From: Chrysopilus asiliformis
Taxonomy: Eukaryota; Arthropoda; Insecta; Diptera; Rhagionidae
Assembly: GCA_964034945.1 (NCBI GenBank)
Contig: OZ035962.1
Coordinates: 21,857,530-21,921,529, forward strand
Reading direction: 5' to 3'
Length of the DNA: 64,000 nucleotides
In this document: positions 24,109-32,497 of the stretch, one piece after another
Layout: every line of letters starts with the position of its first letter
Numbering within the stretch: the first letter of the stretch is position 1
Notes under the pieces: generated by a model
Told to the model about the DNA's origin: nothing
The model's input: the letters and a program-made list of their open reading frames with translations, nothing else
Database searches by the model: none
Position numbers and translations under genes: made by a program

Positions 24109-24205
24109 TTAAGTCAGATAATTCAATTTTTGCGTTGGATTTTAGGAATTCAAATTCTCTTCACATATGAATCAAAGCGAGCTGGGTAAGTTGTCATCAT
24201 TCAAG
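24109..24205 (-). ncRNA. C/D snoRNA copy 2
   Basis: Box C ATGATGA at 24200-24194; box D CTGA at 24117-24114. Terminal stem CTTGA with TTAAG, where one G-C pair of copy 4 is replaced by G-T, so pairing is kept despite a base change. Type-2 variant. D box 80 nt upstream of the acceptor in the fourth host intron. Confidence 0.82.
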
Positions 24206-24451
24206 TTTTTTTTATAGAATTGATATTTCAACATGTTTTAGATCTTACCTTTGTTCCATTTGCCCTTTTAGTAACGTTTCCTTAAGTGAAATCTACATCT
24301 TATTTGTGTATGTGACACAGTTTAACTTTTATCCTAATAATCCTAATGCGTGGAAGAAAAATCGCTTTTGTCGGCTAATGTCTGTAAGAATGATAGAAAA
24401 AATCTATTATTTTCAAATAATTTTAATACTAAAGATAAATGCTTTTAAGCA

Positions 24452-24546
24452 GTAATCAGAATCTAAATGTTTGCGTTGGATTTTAGGAAATAAAATTCTC
24501 TTCACATATGAATCAAAGCGAGCTGGGTAAGTTGTCATCATTAAGA
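24452..24546 (-). ncRNA. C/D snoRNA copy 3
   Basis: Box C ATGATGA at 24541-24535; box D CTGA at 24459-24456. Type-1 body nearly identical to copies 1 and 5. In the third host intron, D box about 75 nt upstream of the acceptor. The terminal stem is not convincing. Confidence 0.75.
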
Positions 24547-25022
24547 AATTGACGGTATAAGAAAATGGAAAAACTGTCAAAATTTTGTAGAAATATTAAC
24601 GGTAATTTGTAATATGCTGAAGCATTTCTATGGGTTTTAATATCCTTTAAACCAAAGAACTTTGTATAAATATATCAATTAGGTTTAACAAAAATTGCAA
24701 AATTTAAAAAAAATTGACGAAAACTCAACATTTCTAAGGAAAAATTCAAAAATCTAATGCGATATGCAGAAGAGAAGTTTTATTGACGTAAATTTATTCA
24801 AATAGTTCAACGAACCTGTTTTTATATTTTCATTCTTTTTGACAGTTTTTTTTATATTAATATATATTTAGCAGTTACTTACAGTTTTTGACATCGTTTT
24901 GTTGCATGGACATCTAGACTCATTGCGAAATTCACAAATTTTATCATTCTGAAAACAAATAAAGCAAAAAATTAATAAGTAAAGATGAAATAGTAGAAAT
25001 ATGAGTTTTGTGTAGTTTATTT

Positions 25023-25120
25023 CTTGAGTCAGATAATTCATTTTATGCGTTGGATTTTAGGAATTCAAATTCTCTTCACATATGAATCAAAGCGAGCTGG
25101 GTAAGTTGTCATCATTCAAG
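25023..25120 (-). ncRNA. C/D snoRNA copy 4
   Basis: Box C ATGATGA at 25115-25109 and box D CTGA at 25032-25029. The flanks pair as a terminal stem: CTTGA before box C with TCAAG after box D, five pairs. Type-2 variant (with copy 2). In the second host intron, D box 80 nt upstream of the acceptor. The D' region reads 'acccagctcgctttga', with the stretch before TTGA a possible guide. Confidence 0.82.
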
Positions 25121-25431
25121 TTTCTTTTATAGAATTGATATTTTAACATATTTTAGGTCTTACCTTTGTTCCTTGTGCCCTTTTAGTAGCGTTTCCTTAA
25201 GTGAAATCTACATCTTATTTGTGTATGTGGTATACGACACAGTTTAACTTTTATTTTTTTGCTTTTGTCGGCTAACGTCTGTAAGAATGATAGAAAAAAT
25301 CTATTATTTTCAAATTATTTGAATAATTAAGATAAATGCTATTAAGCAGTAATCAGAATCTAAATGTTTGCGTTGGATTTTAGGAAATAAAATTCTCTTC
25401 ACATATGAATCAAAGCGAGCTGGGTAAGTTG

Positions 25432-25438
25432 TCATCAT
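25432..25438 (-). ncRNA. Box C of C/D snoRNA copy 5 (snoRNA about 25350-25443)
   Basis: Box C ATGATGA at 25438-25432; box D CTGA at 25356-25353. The body between them is about 75 nt and shares 'acccagctcgctttgattca' with the other four copies. It lies in the first host intron, D box 75 nt upstream of the acceptor. Belongs to the type-1 sequence variant (with copies 1 and 3); the terminal stem is weak. Confidence 0.75.
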
Positions 25439-25450
25439 TGAAATATTTTT

Positions 25451-25568
25451 AGGGACTGTTCATAAAATATATCACACCATTAGGGTGGGTAATCTGCGAA
25501 AAATCGAGGCGGAAGAGGGCTTAAAAAGGGCCAAAAATAAACATAACATATTTTATGGACCATCCCTT
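25451..25568. mobile_element. Short MITE, about 118 bp, in snoRNA host intron 1
   Basis: The left end 'agggactgttcataaaatat' is the imperfect inverse of the right end 'atattttatggaccatccct'. The ends resemble those at 46407/46554 ('tgtccataaaatacgt'), so both belong to one short-TIR family. No coding sequence. Confidence 0.7.
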
Positions 25569-25735
25569 ATAGTTTGGCCTTGAAAATTCTTAAATCTTTA
25601 CAGCGAAGAAGTCCACGTGGTCCACATAAAATTTATTTTAAGCAATTTTCAAAACCTAACCGGGTTGTTGTTAAAAAGTTCGAATTTTAATATTTTTTTT
25701 ACCTAAATATTGTTGTTTTCTCTGTGCGCTGTTTG

Positions 25736-25744
25736 TTTTTTATA
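25736..25744 (-). promoter_or_regulatory. TATA box of the snoRNA host gene
   Basis: Minus strand reads GAGTATAAAAAAC. About 40 nt downstream is a donor (ATATTTAG|GTAAAA at 25703), so transcription would start near 25715 and the first exon would be very short. Supported by position relative to the snoRNA array; not verified. Confidence 0.5.
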
Positions 25745-26470
25745 CTCGGAGCTGTTTCTCACTCGTGAAGCCTTAGAATTTGAGGAAATTTTTTATAACA
25801 GGAAATCTGTAAAATTTGAAAGCTAAAATTAATCATCATATAAAATGTAATCTTTAGAAAGATTTAATTGAGAAAAACTCAGTTCTACTATCAAATTAAC
25901 AAAACATCAATCTAATTCAGGTTAATCCAAAGATTTCATCACCAAAAATATTTCAAAAGCCATAAGAAAATTCAATTTTACGTACCTCTTGTGTTTCCTT
26001 TCAATAGCTCAACAGTCCAAATCAGGTATTGGTCTGAGGTATATTTCGAAGAACTCTTTGTCTAATGCTGGTTCTAATATTTTACATGGAATGCGAAGCC
26101 TCGTTTTACTCTTTCTATTGCCCACGGTTTTTGCTGAAAGATAAAAAAAAAAACAATTATTACATGTCTAAGAAAACCACAAAATGTTTTATGATTGAAA
26201 ATCTCAGAAAAGTTTGTCCTCAGAATTTGATCAGCGACGAAAAATAATTTCAACATCACAGAAATATTTGAAAAAAGTAAATAAAACAAGTTAATGCTTA
26301 CCTCAAGCTGCAAGTTTGCAGACTCCCGTTGAAGCAGTGGAAAAAATAAAAACTTTATAGAAACCGAATTAATAAAAACGTAAATGGAAATCTAATTACC
26401 TCATTATCCAGACAATTTCTCTGAAAACTAAATTACAAAATGAAAACTCGCTGGATTTACTTTTGTAGTG
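25745..26470. other. Gap between snoRNA host promoter and RpS3A 3' end, with stray splice-like motifs
   Basis: Minus strand shows several good donor motifs (CTTGAG|GTAAGC near 26302, GATAATGAG|GTAATT near 26399, ACAAGAG|GTACGT near 25987) and acceptor-like tracts. They could be extra upstream exons of the snoRNA host, or chance. No continuous coding frame links them. Confidence 0.35.
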
Positions 26471-26473
26471 GAA

Positions 26474-26479
26474 ATTTAT
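26474..26479 (-). terminator. Polyadenylation signal of RpS3A
   Basis: AATAAA on the minus strand about 65 nt downstream of the RpS3A stop codon. Confidence 0.6.
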
Positions 26480-26543
26480 TCCGATTTTTCACAAAATAAA
26501 AAACATACAACACACTTTGTTGTAAATTATTTCCCGGTGTTGT

Positions 26544-27514
26544 TTATACTTTGTCTAGAACTGGCGGCTCGTAACCCTCTGGCCTCTCGATTGGGGCACC
26601 CCCTTCTTGAACGACGCCACCCTCGGCTCCCTTGCTACCGCCGTCTCCGTGAAGATCCAGCAACTTCGACAAGTCGAATCGTGGCTTCTTCAACACTTTC
26701 ACCTTGCGAATGTAGACATCATGCAGTGGGTAAATGCCTTGGCAGTTCTTCTCGATCTCCTTGGCAATGGAATCGGGCAGAAGCTTGTGGACGACTCCCT
26801 TCAGATCCGAACCACTAACGTCGCGGACAATAATGTCGTTCATCTTCTTGCGGATGAGACGGACCTGAGATTGCTGAGCGTAGCAAGTCTTGCGCTGGGA
26901 AAGTGGGTCCTTAGCAGTGAAACCGATGCAGAAGACTCGCAGCAAGTATCCATCTGTGGTCTTCACATCAACATTGGCTTCGATCAAAGTTTGCCATTTC
27001 TTGACCATCGACCTGAAACAGTCACGCGAAAGCTTTTGTTAAATCACTGATTTTCGGCAAATCTCCTTTTCACTGAGCCCTGAATCTGCTTCACAGCGAA
27101 GGCCAAACGAAAATCACATCGCTTCGCTAGCGCAAAAGCGAGGTTAGGTTGAATGGAAAAATGTGTTATGTACCTCAATTTATCGGTGGTCAGGTCCATT
27201 CCGTGGAAATTGGTCAGGACATTCCTCTCCTGGACATCTTCAGCAATCAGCCTGAACTTCCTGAAAGACCTCTCGGCATCAGTATCGGCCTGCAAATCCG
27301 CCAACGAAACTTCGAACACGCGGCCTTTCAAGCCTTCCGAAGCAATCTTAGTTCCCTGCGTCCGGTTTACGAGAGTTTTGCCGATTTGGCGCTTTGTAAA
27401 CATATTTGGCACTTTCACATCGTACCAATCTTTGCGTGAAAAAGGATCTACGACCTTCTTCTTACCGCCTTTTTTGCCTCCTTTGGATAAACCTTTATTT
27501 TTACCGACCGCCAT
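26544..27514 (-). CDS. RpS3A: 40S ribosomal protein S3a (eS1)
   Basis: Two coding exons, 27514-27174 and 27012-26544, join as [11 protein letters not shown] across a 161-nt intron, giving 269 residues (fly protein 268). Start [20 protein letters not shown], with the lysine-rich N-terminus, then '[20 protein letters not shown]', '[19 protein letters not shown]' and '[12 protein letters not shown]'. The C-terminal exon has '[20 protein letters not shown]', [11 protein letters not shown] and '[19 protein letters not shown]', ending [14 protein letters not shown] component of the small ribosomal subunit near the mRNA exit side. Base composition is much less AT-rich than the surroundings, as expected for a highly expressed gene. 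It sits directly upstream of the snoRNA host gene on the same strand. Confidence 0.97.
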
Positions 27515-27527
27515 GACTACTGTTTCA

Positions 27528-27553
27528 GCGAGAAAAGAACGAAGGAGGAAACA
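27528..27553 (-). promoter_or_regulatory. Pyrimidine tract (5' TOP-like) upstream of RpS3A
   Basis: Minus strand reads TTTCCTCCTTCGTTCTTTTC just 14-40 nt before the start codon. Ribosomal protein mRNAs typically start with a pyrimidine tract of this kind, used for growth-dependent translation. The exact transcription start is not known. Confidence 0.55.
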
Positions 27554-27564
27554 GCGCTGACACA

Positions 27565-28362
27565 CGATGCGGAAATGAAATTTTTGACGAAGATTCGTTG
27601 TGTTTGATTTTGTTGCATGAAGCGACGCATGTGGCAGTGTTGGTCTCGCTTTTTTTAAAAGTAAATTTTATTTTAAATAAATAAATAAAAATATCCAATA
27701 AAAAAGATATTAAAGGCTATAGAATTGTGTTTCTGGACATAATTTGAATTGAGATTTTTTATTAAAATTTTCATTTTAGTTCAAAATTAAGCCAAAAGGT
27801 TTTTTATATTGTCTTTTTATAATTTCGCGTAAACAAACTATAAAACAAGATTGTTTTTTTATTTTGTGAGTGATTTCGTGTCAGTTTTTCTCAGGTAAAT
27901 TAAAATAAATTTTAAATCTATTTTATAAAATGCTTCTGGAAATTATTCTCATCACGATCGTTAAGTGCTGAAAAACTGTTTTCATGGCTGATCACACAAA
28001 ATAATAAATATCGTGTTTTGTGCTATATTTAGGAATTTTTGCGCTAATCTCATTTCTAAATATTTTAAAGACAAACACAGTTATTTTTAACTAAAATTTG
28101 TTTTGTAATACTTCACTGTGAAACTTCATCTGACATGCCTCGTCTGAAACTGCATGTTTGAAATTGGGAACCAATTTTGTACTCTACGTCTGCCACAAAC
28201 GGTCTCAATTGATCTGCTAGTTTCGTGCCAAACATTCGTTCTGGTGTGAGCGCGATGCAATGAAGTGGAAGAAAGAGAGGGAGTCAGCTTTTTCAATAAT
28301 TTTCTTGATTCTCACGTAATTTCCCGATGTTTTCACCAAATTCCAGCTGAGACAACCGGAAA
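27565..28362. other. Divergent intergenic region RpS3A / Tim14
   Basis: The two genes diverge from this 0.85-kb gap, so it holds both promoters. AT-rich except near each gene. No coding frame, tRNA or clear repeat. Confidence 0.5.
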
Positions 28363-28835
28363 ATGGTAACTAGTGAAATTTAACTAAGATTTTAATTTAA
28401 AACAACTAATTTTTCGTAGGCAAGCACTGCAATATTAGCTGGTTTGGGCTTGGCTGCAGTGGGATTCGCCGGCAAACATTTAATGCGAAGAATGCCTGCA
28501 ATGTCTCAAAAAGTCAGCGAAGCAATGAAATCGTTCCCGAAATTTGATGCGGAGTCGCTGGCCAACTCGAAATACTACAGAGGAGGATTCGAGCCGAAGA
28601 TGACAAAGCGAGAAGCGGCTTTAATTCTGGGAGTCAGCCCCACAGCTTCTAAAACTAAGGTTAGGTTCACTCGTTCAAAGGTAGTCGAAGTAGTTCTTTG
28701 AAATTTTCTTTTAAATTTTAGATTAAGGATGCACACAAAAGAATAATGCTAGCAAATCATCCTGATAGAGGGGGGTCACCCTATTTGGCGGCTAAAATTA
28801 ACGAGGCAAAAGACCTCCTAGATAACATAAAATAG
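28363..28835 (+). CDS. Tim14: Mitochondrial import subunit Tim14 / DNAJC19 (Pam18)
   Basis: Three coding exons: 28363-28365 (only the ATG), 28420-28659 and 28722-28835, giving 118 residues. The N-terminus [20 protein letters not shown] is a membrane anchor. Then [20 protein letters not shown] and [10 protein letters not shown] lead into the J domain with the HPD motif in '[20 protein letters not shown]'. Pam18 is the inner-membrane J protein that stimulates mtHsp70 at the TIM23 translocase. Both introns are tiny (54 and 62 nt). AATAAA follows at about 28919. Length and motif order match the family (human 116). Confidence 0.95.
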
Positions 28836-29734
28836 ACTCAAAAATGCTAATTAGTTCGATTAGGTATCAAATTATTGTTAGAAAACACAAACATTGACTG
28901 TAGAGCAGGAATGTGTAAATAAAGTGTAAATTTCCAGACTTAATTTCAATCGAGTGTTTGGCTTGGAGTTTTTACAGTGCGGAATGCTAGTGAGAAAAAA
29001 ATTGGTTTCACGAATATGAGGCATGGTCTATTACTTTTAACAATATTCAATTGAAAACTTAAACTTCTCGTTACATAAATGAACATAAAGGGTTTTCAAA
29101 TTAAATTTGAATTGCGGGCGATTTTGAATTTCGGCTGGAAAATCAAAGTCGCTCAGCCAATCAGAAGCGAGCCCATTTTGGAAGTGCTGCGAAAGTTTCA
29201 AATAATTACTGGAAAAAGAAATAATTGCAGGTAATTACTGAAAACGTTTGAATTAAAATATTTTCAAGCATTTTTTTAATATTTGCAGTGAATATCTTTG
29301 CAGGAATGGTTAAGTAGAATTATTTTAAGAGTTAGCAAGTATGTACTTCATTCAGTTTTATGAGGTGATTATCTGTACACCAAAAGATTGTAATATATTG
29401 ATAATTGTTTTTAAAATAAAATATATTTTGTATCCAAAAAAATTATGCAAAAGATTGATTTATTCTGGAAAGGAAAAACAAAATTCGAATTCAAACACTT
29501 CGCGCTTTTTAGCCAATGCACCTTAGCTCAGGCACTTCCGAGGAATAATTTACTTTCTAAAATCTAAAACATGCAAAGGTCTACAAAATTGTCGATTTGC
29601 TTTAAAAAAAAGCAGTAAAGCGCTAACTTTAGTCACTAGTTTCTTTGGCTTTCGAAATAATAATTTTCCGCTTTAAAATTTGTTTCAAAATAAAATTCAA
29701 ATCGTTCTAAAAGTGCGCATGGTTTAACATTTTG
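28836..29734. other. Intergenic, no gene recognised
   Basis: Contains the Tim14 polyadenylation signal near 28919. The stretch 29120-29190 is less AT-rich. No coding frame with family features. Confidence 0.5.
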
Positions 29735-29742
29735 TGACGTCA
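29735..29742. promoter_or_regulatory. CRE-like palindrome upstream of SMCO4
   Basis: TGACGTCA, the full palindromic CREB/ATF site, followed about 10 nt later by TGACG-related bases. It lies about 30 nt upstream of an initiator-like TCAGTTTTG (about 29771) and of a 5' untranslated exon ending at the donor 29860. Role inferred. Confidence 0.45.
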
Positions 29743-30435
29743 TCTGACGTTTGTTTTCCAGTGGAATTCATTCAGTTTTGTGAACGAACAGATTTTGTTG
29801 CTCGAATTTCTCGGTCTTATAAGTTGATAAAACATTCAGTGATAATATCGCAGAAAACAGGTAATTATTTTCCTTGATTATTACATCAAGAGTAGTTTAA
29901 TGTAGAATATCAAAGAAATTTGTATTTATATTTCGGTCTGTCAAAGTTTTGCGATTTTTTTTATAATTTCACCTGCAAAAAGTTGTTTACTTATTAGATT
30001 TTCTGAGTCCAAACAAGAATTATTTTTATCAGTAAACAGTGCAGTCCCACGATCTAATTTCCAATGATATTCCGTTTTATTAAAAAAATTTCCGCACAGC
30101 TAGTTTACTTTCAACAATCAGCGTGAAGTAATTATGAGTAGAAATTTACTTTCCCTTCATTAGAAAAAAATGGATTAATATTCCACGTTAATATGCCACG
30201 TCGAACACACATGAGTATATTAAACACATCTGGCGGTTACTGAATCCCATTGTACGGAGTTGTGAATGAAGAGAAGTCGAATTCGGTCTAGGCCTAGATC
30301 AAAATTTACTTTCACGAGAATTAAACAGTTTCTTCGTAAATTTTGTCTAACAAAGTTGATTAGATTTACTTGTAAAAAAATATACAAAAACTTATCGTTA
30401 AAAGTATTAACGCTTTAATTTAATTTCAGATAAAA

Positions 30436-30612
30436 ATGCGTCAATTAAAAGGAAAAGTGAAAGAAAACCGCAAACAAAAGAAGGAAAGGCGTGAGGAAAA
30501 TGTGAAAATTCAGCAGCAGTTAACAACGATTGTTCTTCCAACCGTCGGAGTAATTTTTCTATTTATCGTGCTCTACGTGTTTCTGAAAAGTCGGCCAAAG
30601 ATGGAGATGTAA
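30436..30612 (+). CDS. SMCO4: Single-pass membrane and coiled-coil domain protein 4 (SMCO4)
   Basis: A 58-residue protein in one coding exon. It starts MRQLKGKVKENRKQKKERRE, like human SMCO4 (59 residues, also starting MRQLKGK). A basic helical segment (about residues 1-30, ending QQQLTT) is followed by one membrane helix, 'IVLPTVGVIFLFIVLYVFL', and a short tail KSRPKMEM. A 5' untranslated exon probably ends at 29860 (AACAG|GTAATT) and joins at 30430 (TTTCAG|ATAAAAATG), 6 nt before the start codon. AATAAA at about 30870 and 30905. The function of this conserved small protein is not established. The gene is too short for many annotation pipelines. Confidence 0.9.
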   Translation: MRQLKGKVKENRKQKKERREENVKIQQQLTTIVLPTVGVIFLFIVLYVFLKSRPKMEM

Positions 30613-30929
30613 CGGGACTTTTATTTCCAGTGACAATTATTTAAATATCGATAAGCAGAGCTCCTATCACAAACCAATTAAAAAAATACACAAGACACTG
30701 GATGCGCCAGCAATAATAGTTACACAAATATAAAACTGACCAACAATATTTTTTTACTCAATTTTTGGAGTATTTTACTACTTGCTCTGCTTGTTATTTA
30801 TATCTCTAAGATTTCCTATATCTGTATTTAAAAAAAAAAATCATGTTAAATGAAGTAAAGATATATAAAAATAAATATTAATTTTATAAATTTTATTATA
30901 TTGTTAAATAAAACTGAATTTAAAAAAAA

Positions 30930-31170
30930 TAATCTTTTTTTGTGTGTTCACGAACAGTTGGAGATTTTTTTATAAGCTTTGCCGAGGTTGATAAATGTCT
31001 TCTAATTTATAAGTAGTGGCTTCGCCTCAGATTATTTTATGGTTTAAACCTTTCTTACGAGTCGACTCACAACTTTCTGTCTCCATTGAACTGCGTCCTC
31101 TAGTCCTCTATCTTATTCGGCCCAGGTTTTATTTTGTTTAAGCTTTTGTACGACAAACTTGTTTGAAATA
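30930..31170. other. Short intergenic stretch, no feature
   Basis: Downstream of SMCO4, ending at the foldback element. Nothing recognised. Confidence 0.4.
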
Positions 31171-31299
31171 ATCACCCCGATTGCGAGAGTCGTGTCGTTT
31201 TCGACAAGAGTCGTTTCACGTGTTGTTAGTGTTTTTCTATCAACAACAACACGTAAAACGACTTGTCGAAAACGACACGACACTCGCAATCGGGGTGAA
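31171..31299. mobile_element. Foldback hairpin, 129 bp with about 55-bp arms
   Basis: The left arm starts 'atcaccccgattgcgag' and continues 'gtcgtgtcgttttcgacaag'. The right arm is its near-perfect reverse complement, ending 'ctcgcaatcggggtgaat'. The loop is about 17 nt (31228-31244). The two arms differ at only a few positions. A MITE-like foldback unit, or the template of a long hairpin RNA if transcribed. Confidence 0.88.
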
Positions 31300-31690
31300 T
31301 AGTGGCATTTGCAAAATTGTAGATATTATGTGTCGCAACATAATACAAATTGATTGTATTTTGCAAAATGTCGACTACGTAAAAAACTCATCATTATATT
31401 CGTACGATTTAAACAGAATGGCGTCTGGTGTCCGCCATATTGTATTTTCTAGGACCTTATTTAGACTATGAGACCTGCAAGACCGATACGATTCCAACGA
31501 CACTTACTTCGCCAAAATAGGCTCACGCGTTAGCGTAACAAAAAAATGGATACTCCGCGTGTCACATTACAGGCAAAATCCTTGCCACAATCCATTCAAA
31601 CAAATCGCTACTCCTCTTTAAGTAGTCGGGTAAAAATATTTATTGCTTGAAAACTGCTTTAGATTTTGTTTAAAAAATCGTTTTTAGTAA

Positions 31691-32037
31691 CCCCACGACT
31701 CCATTAGACTTTTTTCCAGATTGTATTTAAATCCAATCACGAAAAAATCTAATGGAGACTCAAAAAATCTTGCATCATGATTTAAATCTCCGTACTGTCA
31801 TGATTTTTTCGGCTGCTGAAAAGTAGGATTTTTTTTTGACATTTGTTCAGTCAAATTGGCTGATTTCTAGTTGGCTGCCCTGATTACCTCCTGGTTGACA
31901 TTTCTAAGTACGCTATGGAGACACAATAAAAATGAAAAATCATGACTGAAAATGCCCACGCGCTGATTTTTTTATACGCCAAAATATGGAGTGGGGGAAA
32001 AAATCATGATTCTAAAAAGTCTAATGGAGTCGTGGGG
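31691..32037. mobile_element. 347-bp MITE with TAA target duplication (PIF/Harbinger-like)
   Basis: Perfect 24-bp inverted ends (starting CCCCACGACTCCATTAGACT), flanked by TAA at 31688-31690 and 32038-32040. A 3-bp TWA target duplication is typical of PIF/Harbinger elements. The interior has further partial inverted copies of 'aatctaatggag' and 'aaatcatgat'. No transposase frame. Confidence 0.88.
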
Positions 32038-32043
32038 TAAGGA

Positions 32044-32305
32044 ACATAACAAAAGCTATAATTGCCAATCTTGCCAATCATATCCTAAATAACTTTTGTT
32101 CTTGGACTTTTTTTTATAAGATGCACTGTTTTTGAGATATTCGCAAAAATCGTTTTCGTTCTTATGGGGGGTACCCCCCCTAATGGTCCATTTTTGCCCA
32201 TTAACGAACTTAGCCTCGCATTTTACGAAAAACGGATCTGCATAAAATTTCAAGTCTCTAGCTCAATCCGTTCGCCCGCAATCCGCGCCACAGACAGACG
32301 GACGG

Positions 32306-32336
<31 letters not shown>

Positions 32337-32497
32337 GACGGACAGACAGACAGACGGACGGACATGCAGAAATTAATTATTTTTATCATTCTAAACACAC
32401 TGGTGTAATTCATTTTTTTGTGTGATGACGGGATCTTGGCGTTACAAACGGTAAGGCAAATCTAATATACCCTTTGGTTTCACCATACGGGTATAAA
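32044..32497 (+). repeat. Dispersed repeat family A, copy 3
   Basis: Starts three bases after the right target duplication of the MITE. Same ends and blocks as copies 1, 2 and 4, with an internal 5' deletion after 'gccaatc'. The (GACA/GACG)n microsatellite is at about 32289-32364. Confidence 0.87.

Larger units (their letters stand above)
23435..25715 (-). ncRNA. Putative snoRNA host gene (UHG-like), six exons, five intronic C/D snoRNAs
   Basis: Minus strand. Predicted exons: about 25715-25703, 25278-25164, 24948-24883, 24381-24249, 24033-23968 and 23518 to about 23435, with an AATAAA at 23460-23455. Donors and acceptors are clear (for example CAAAG|GTAAGA and TTTTCAG|AATGATA). Every one of the five introns holds one box C/D snoRNA whose D box is 71-80 nt upstream of the acceptor, the classic position. 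A TATA box lies about 30 nt upstream of the proposed start. The exons are short, carry no shared open frame and are conserved only between the duplicated copies (66-nt exons 24948-24883 and 24033-23968 are near identical), as in Uhg genes where only the introns matter. Splice-like motifs also occur upstream (25.99-26.42 kb), so an alternative 5' end is possible. Confidence 0.75.

Noticed and set aside
23968..24948. Host exons read as a Cys-rich peptide (NESRCPCNKTMSK)
   Set aside because: The frame does not continue through neighbouring exons, and the two copies are alike because of recent duplication; a non-coding host RNA fits better.
26607..27560. Long plus-strand open frames opposite RpS3A
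   Set aside because: Shadows of the less AT-rich RpS3A exons on the other strand; no family features of their own.
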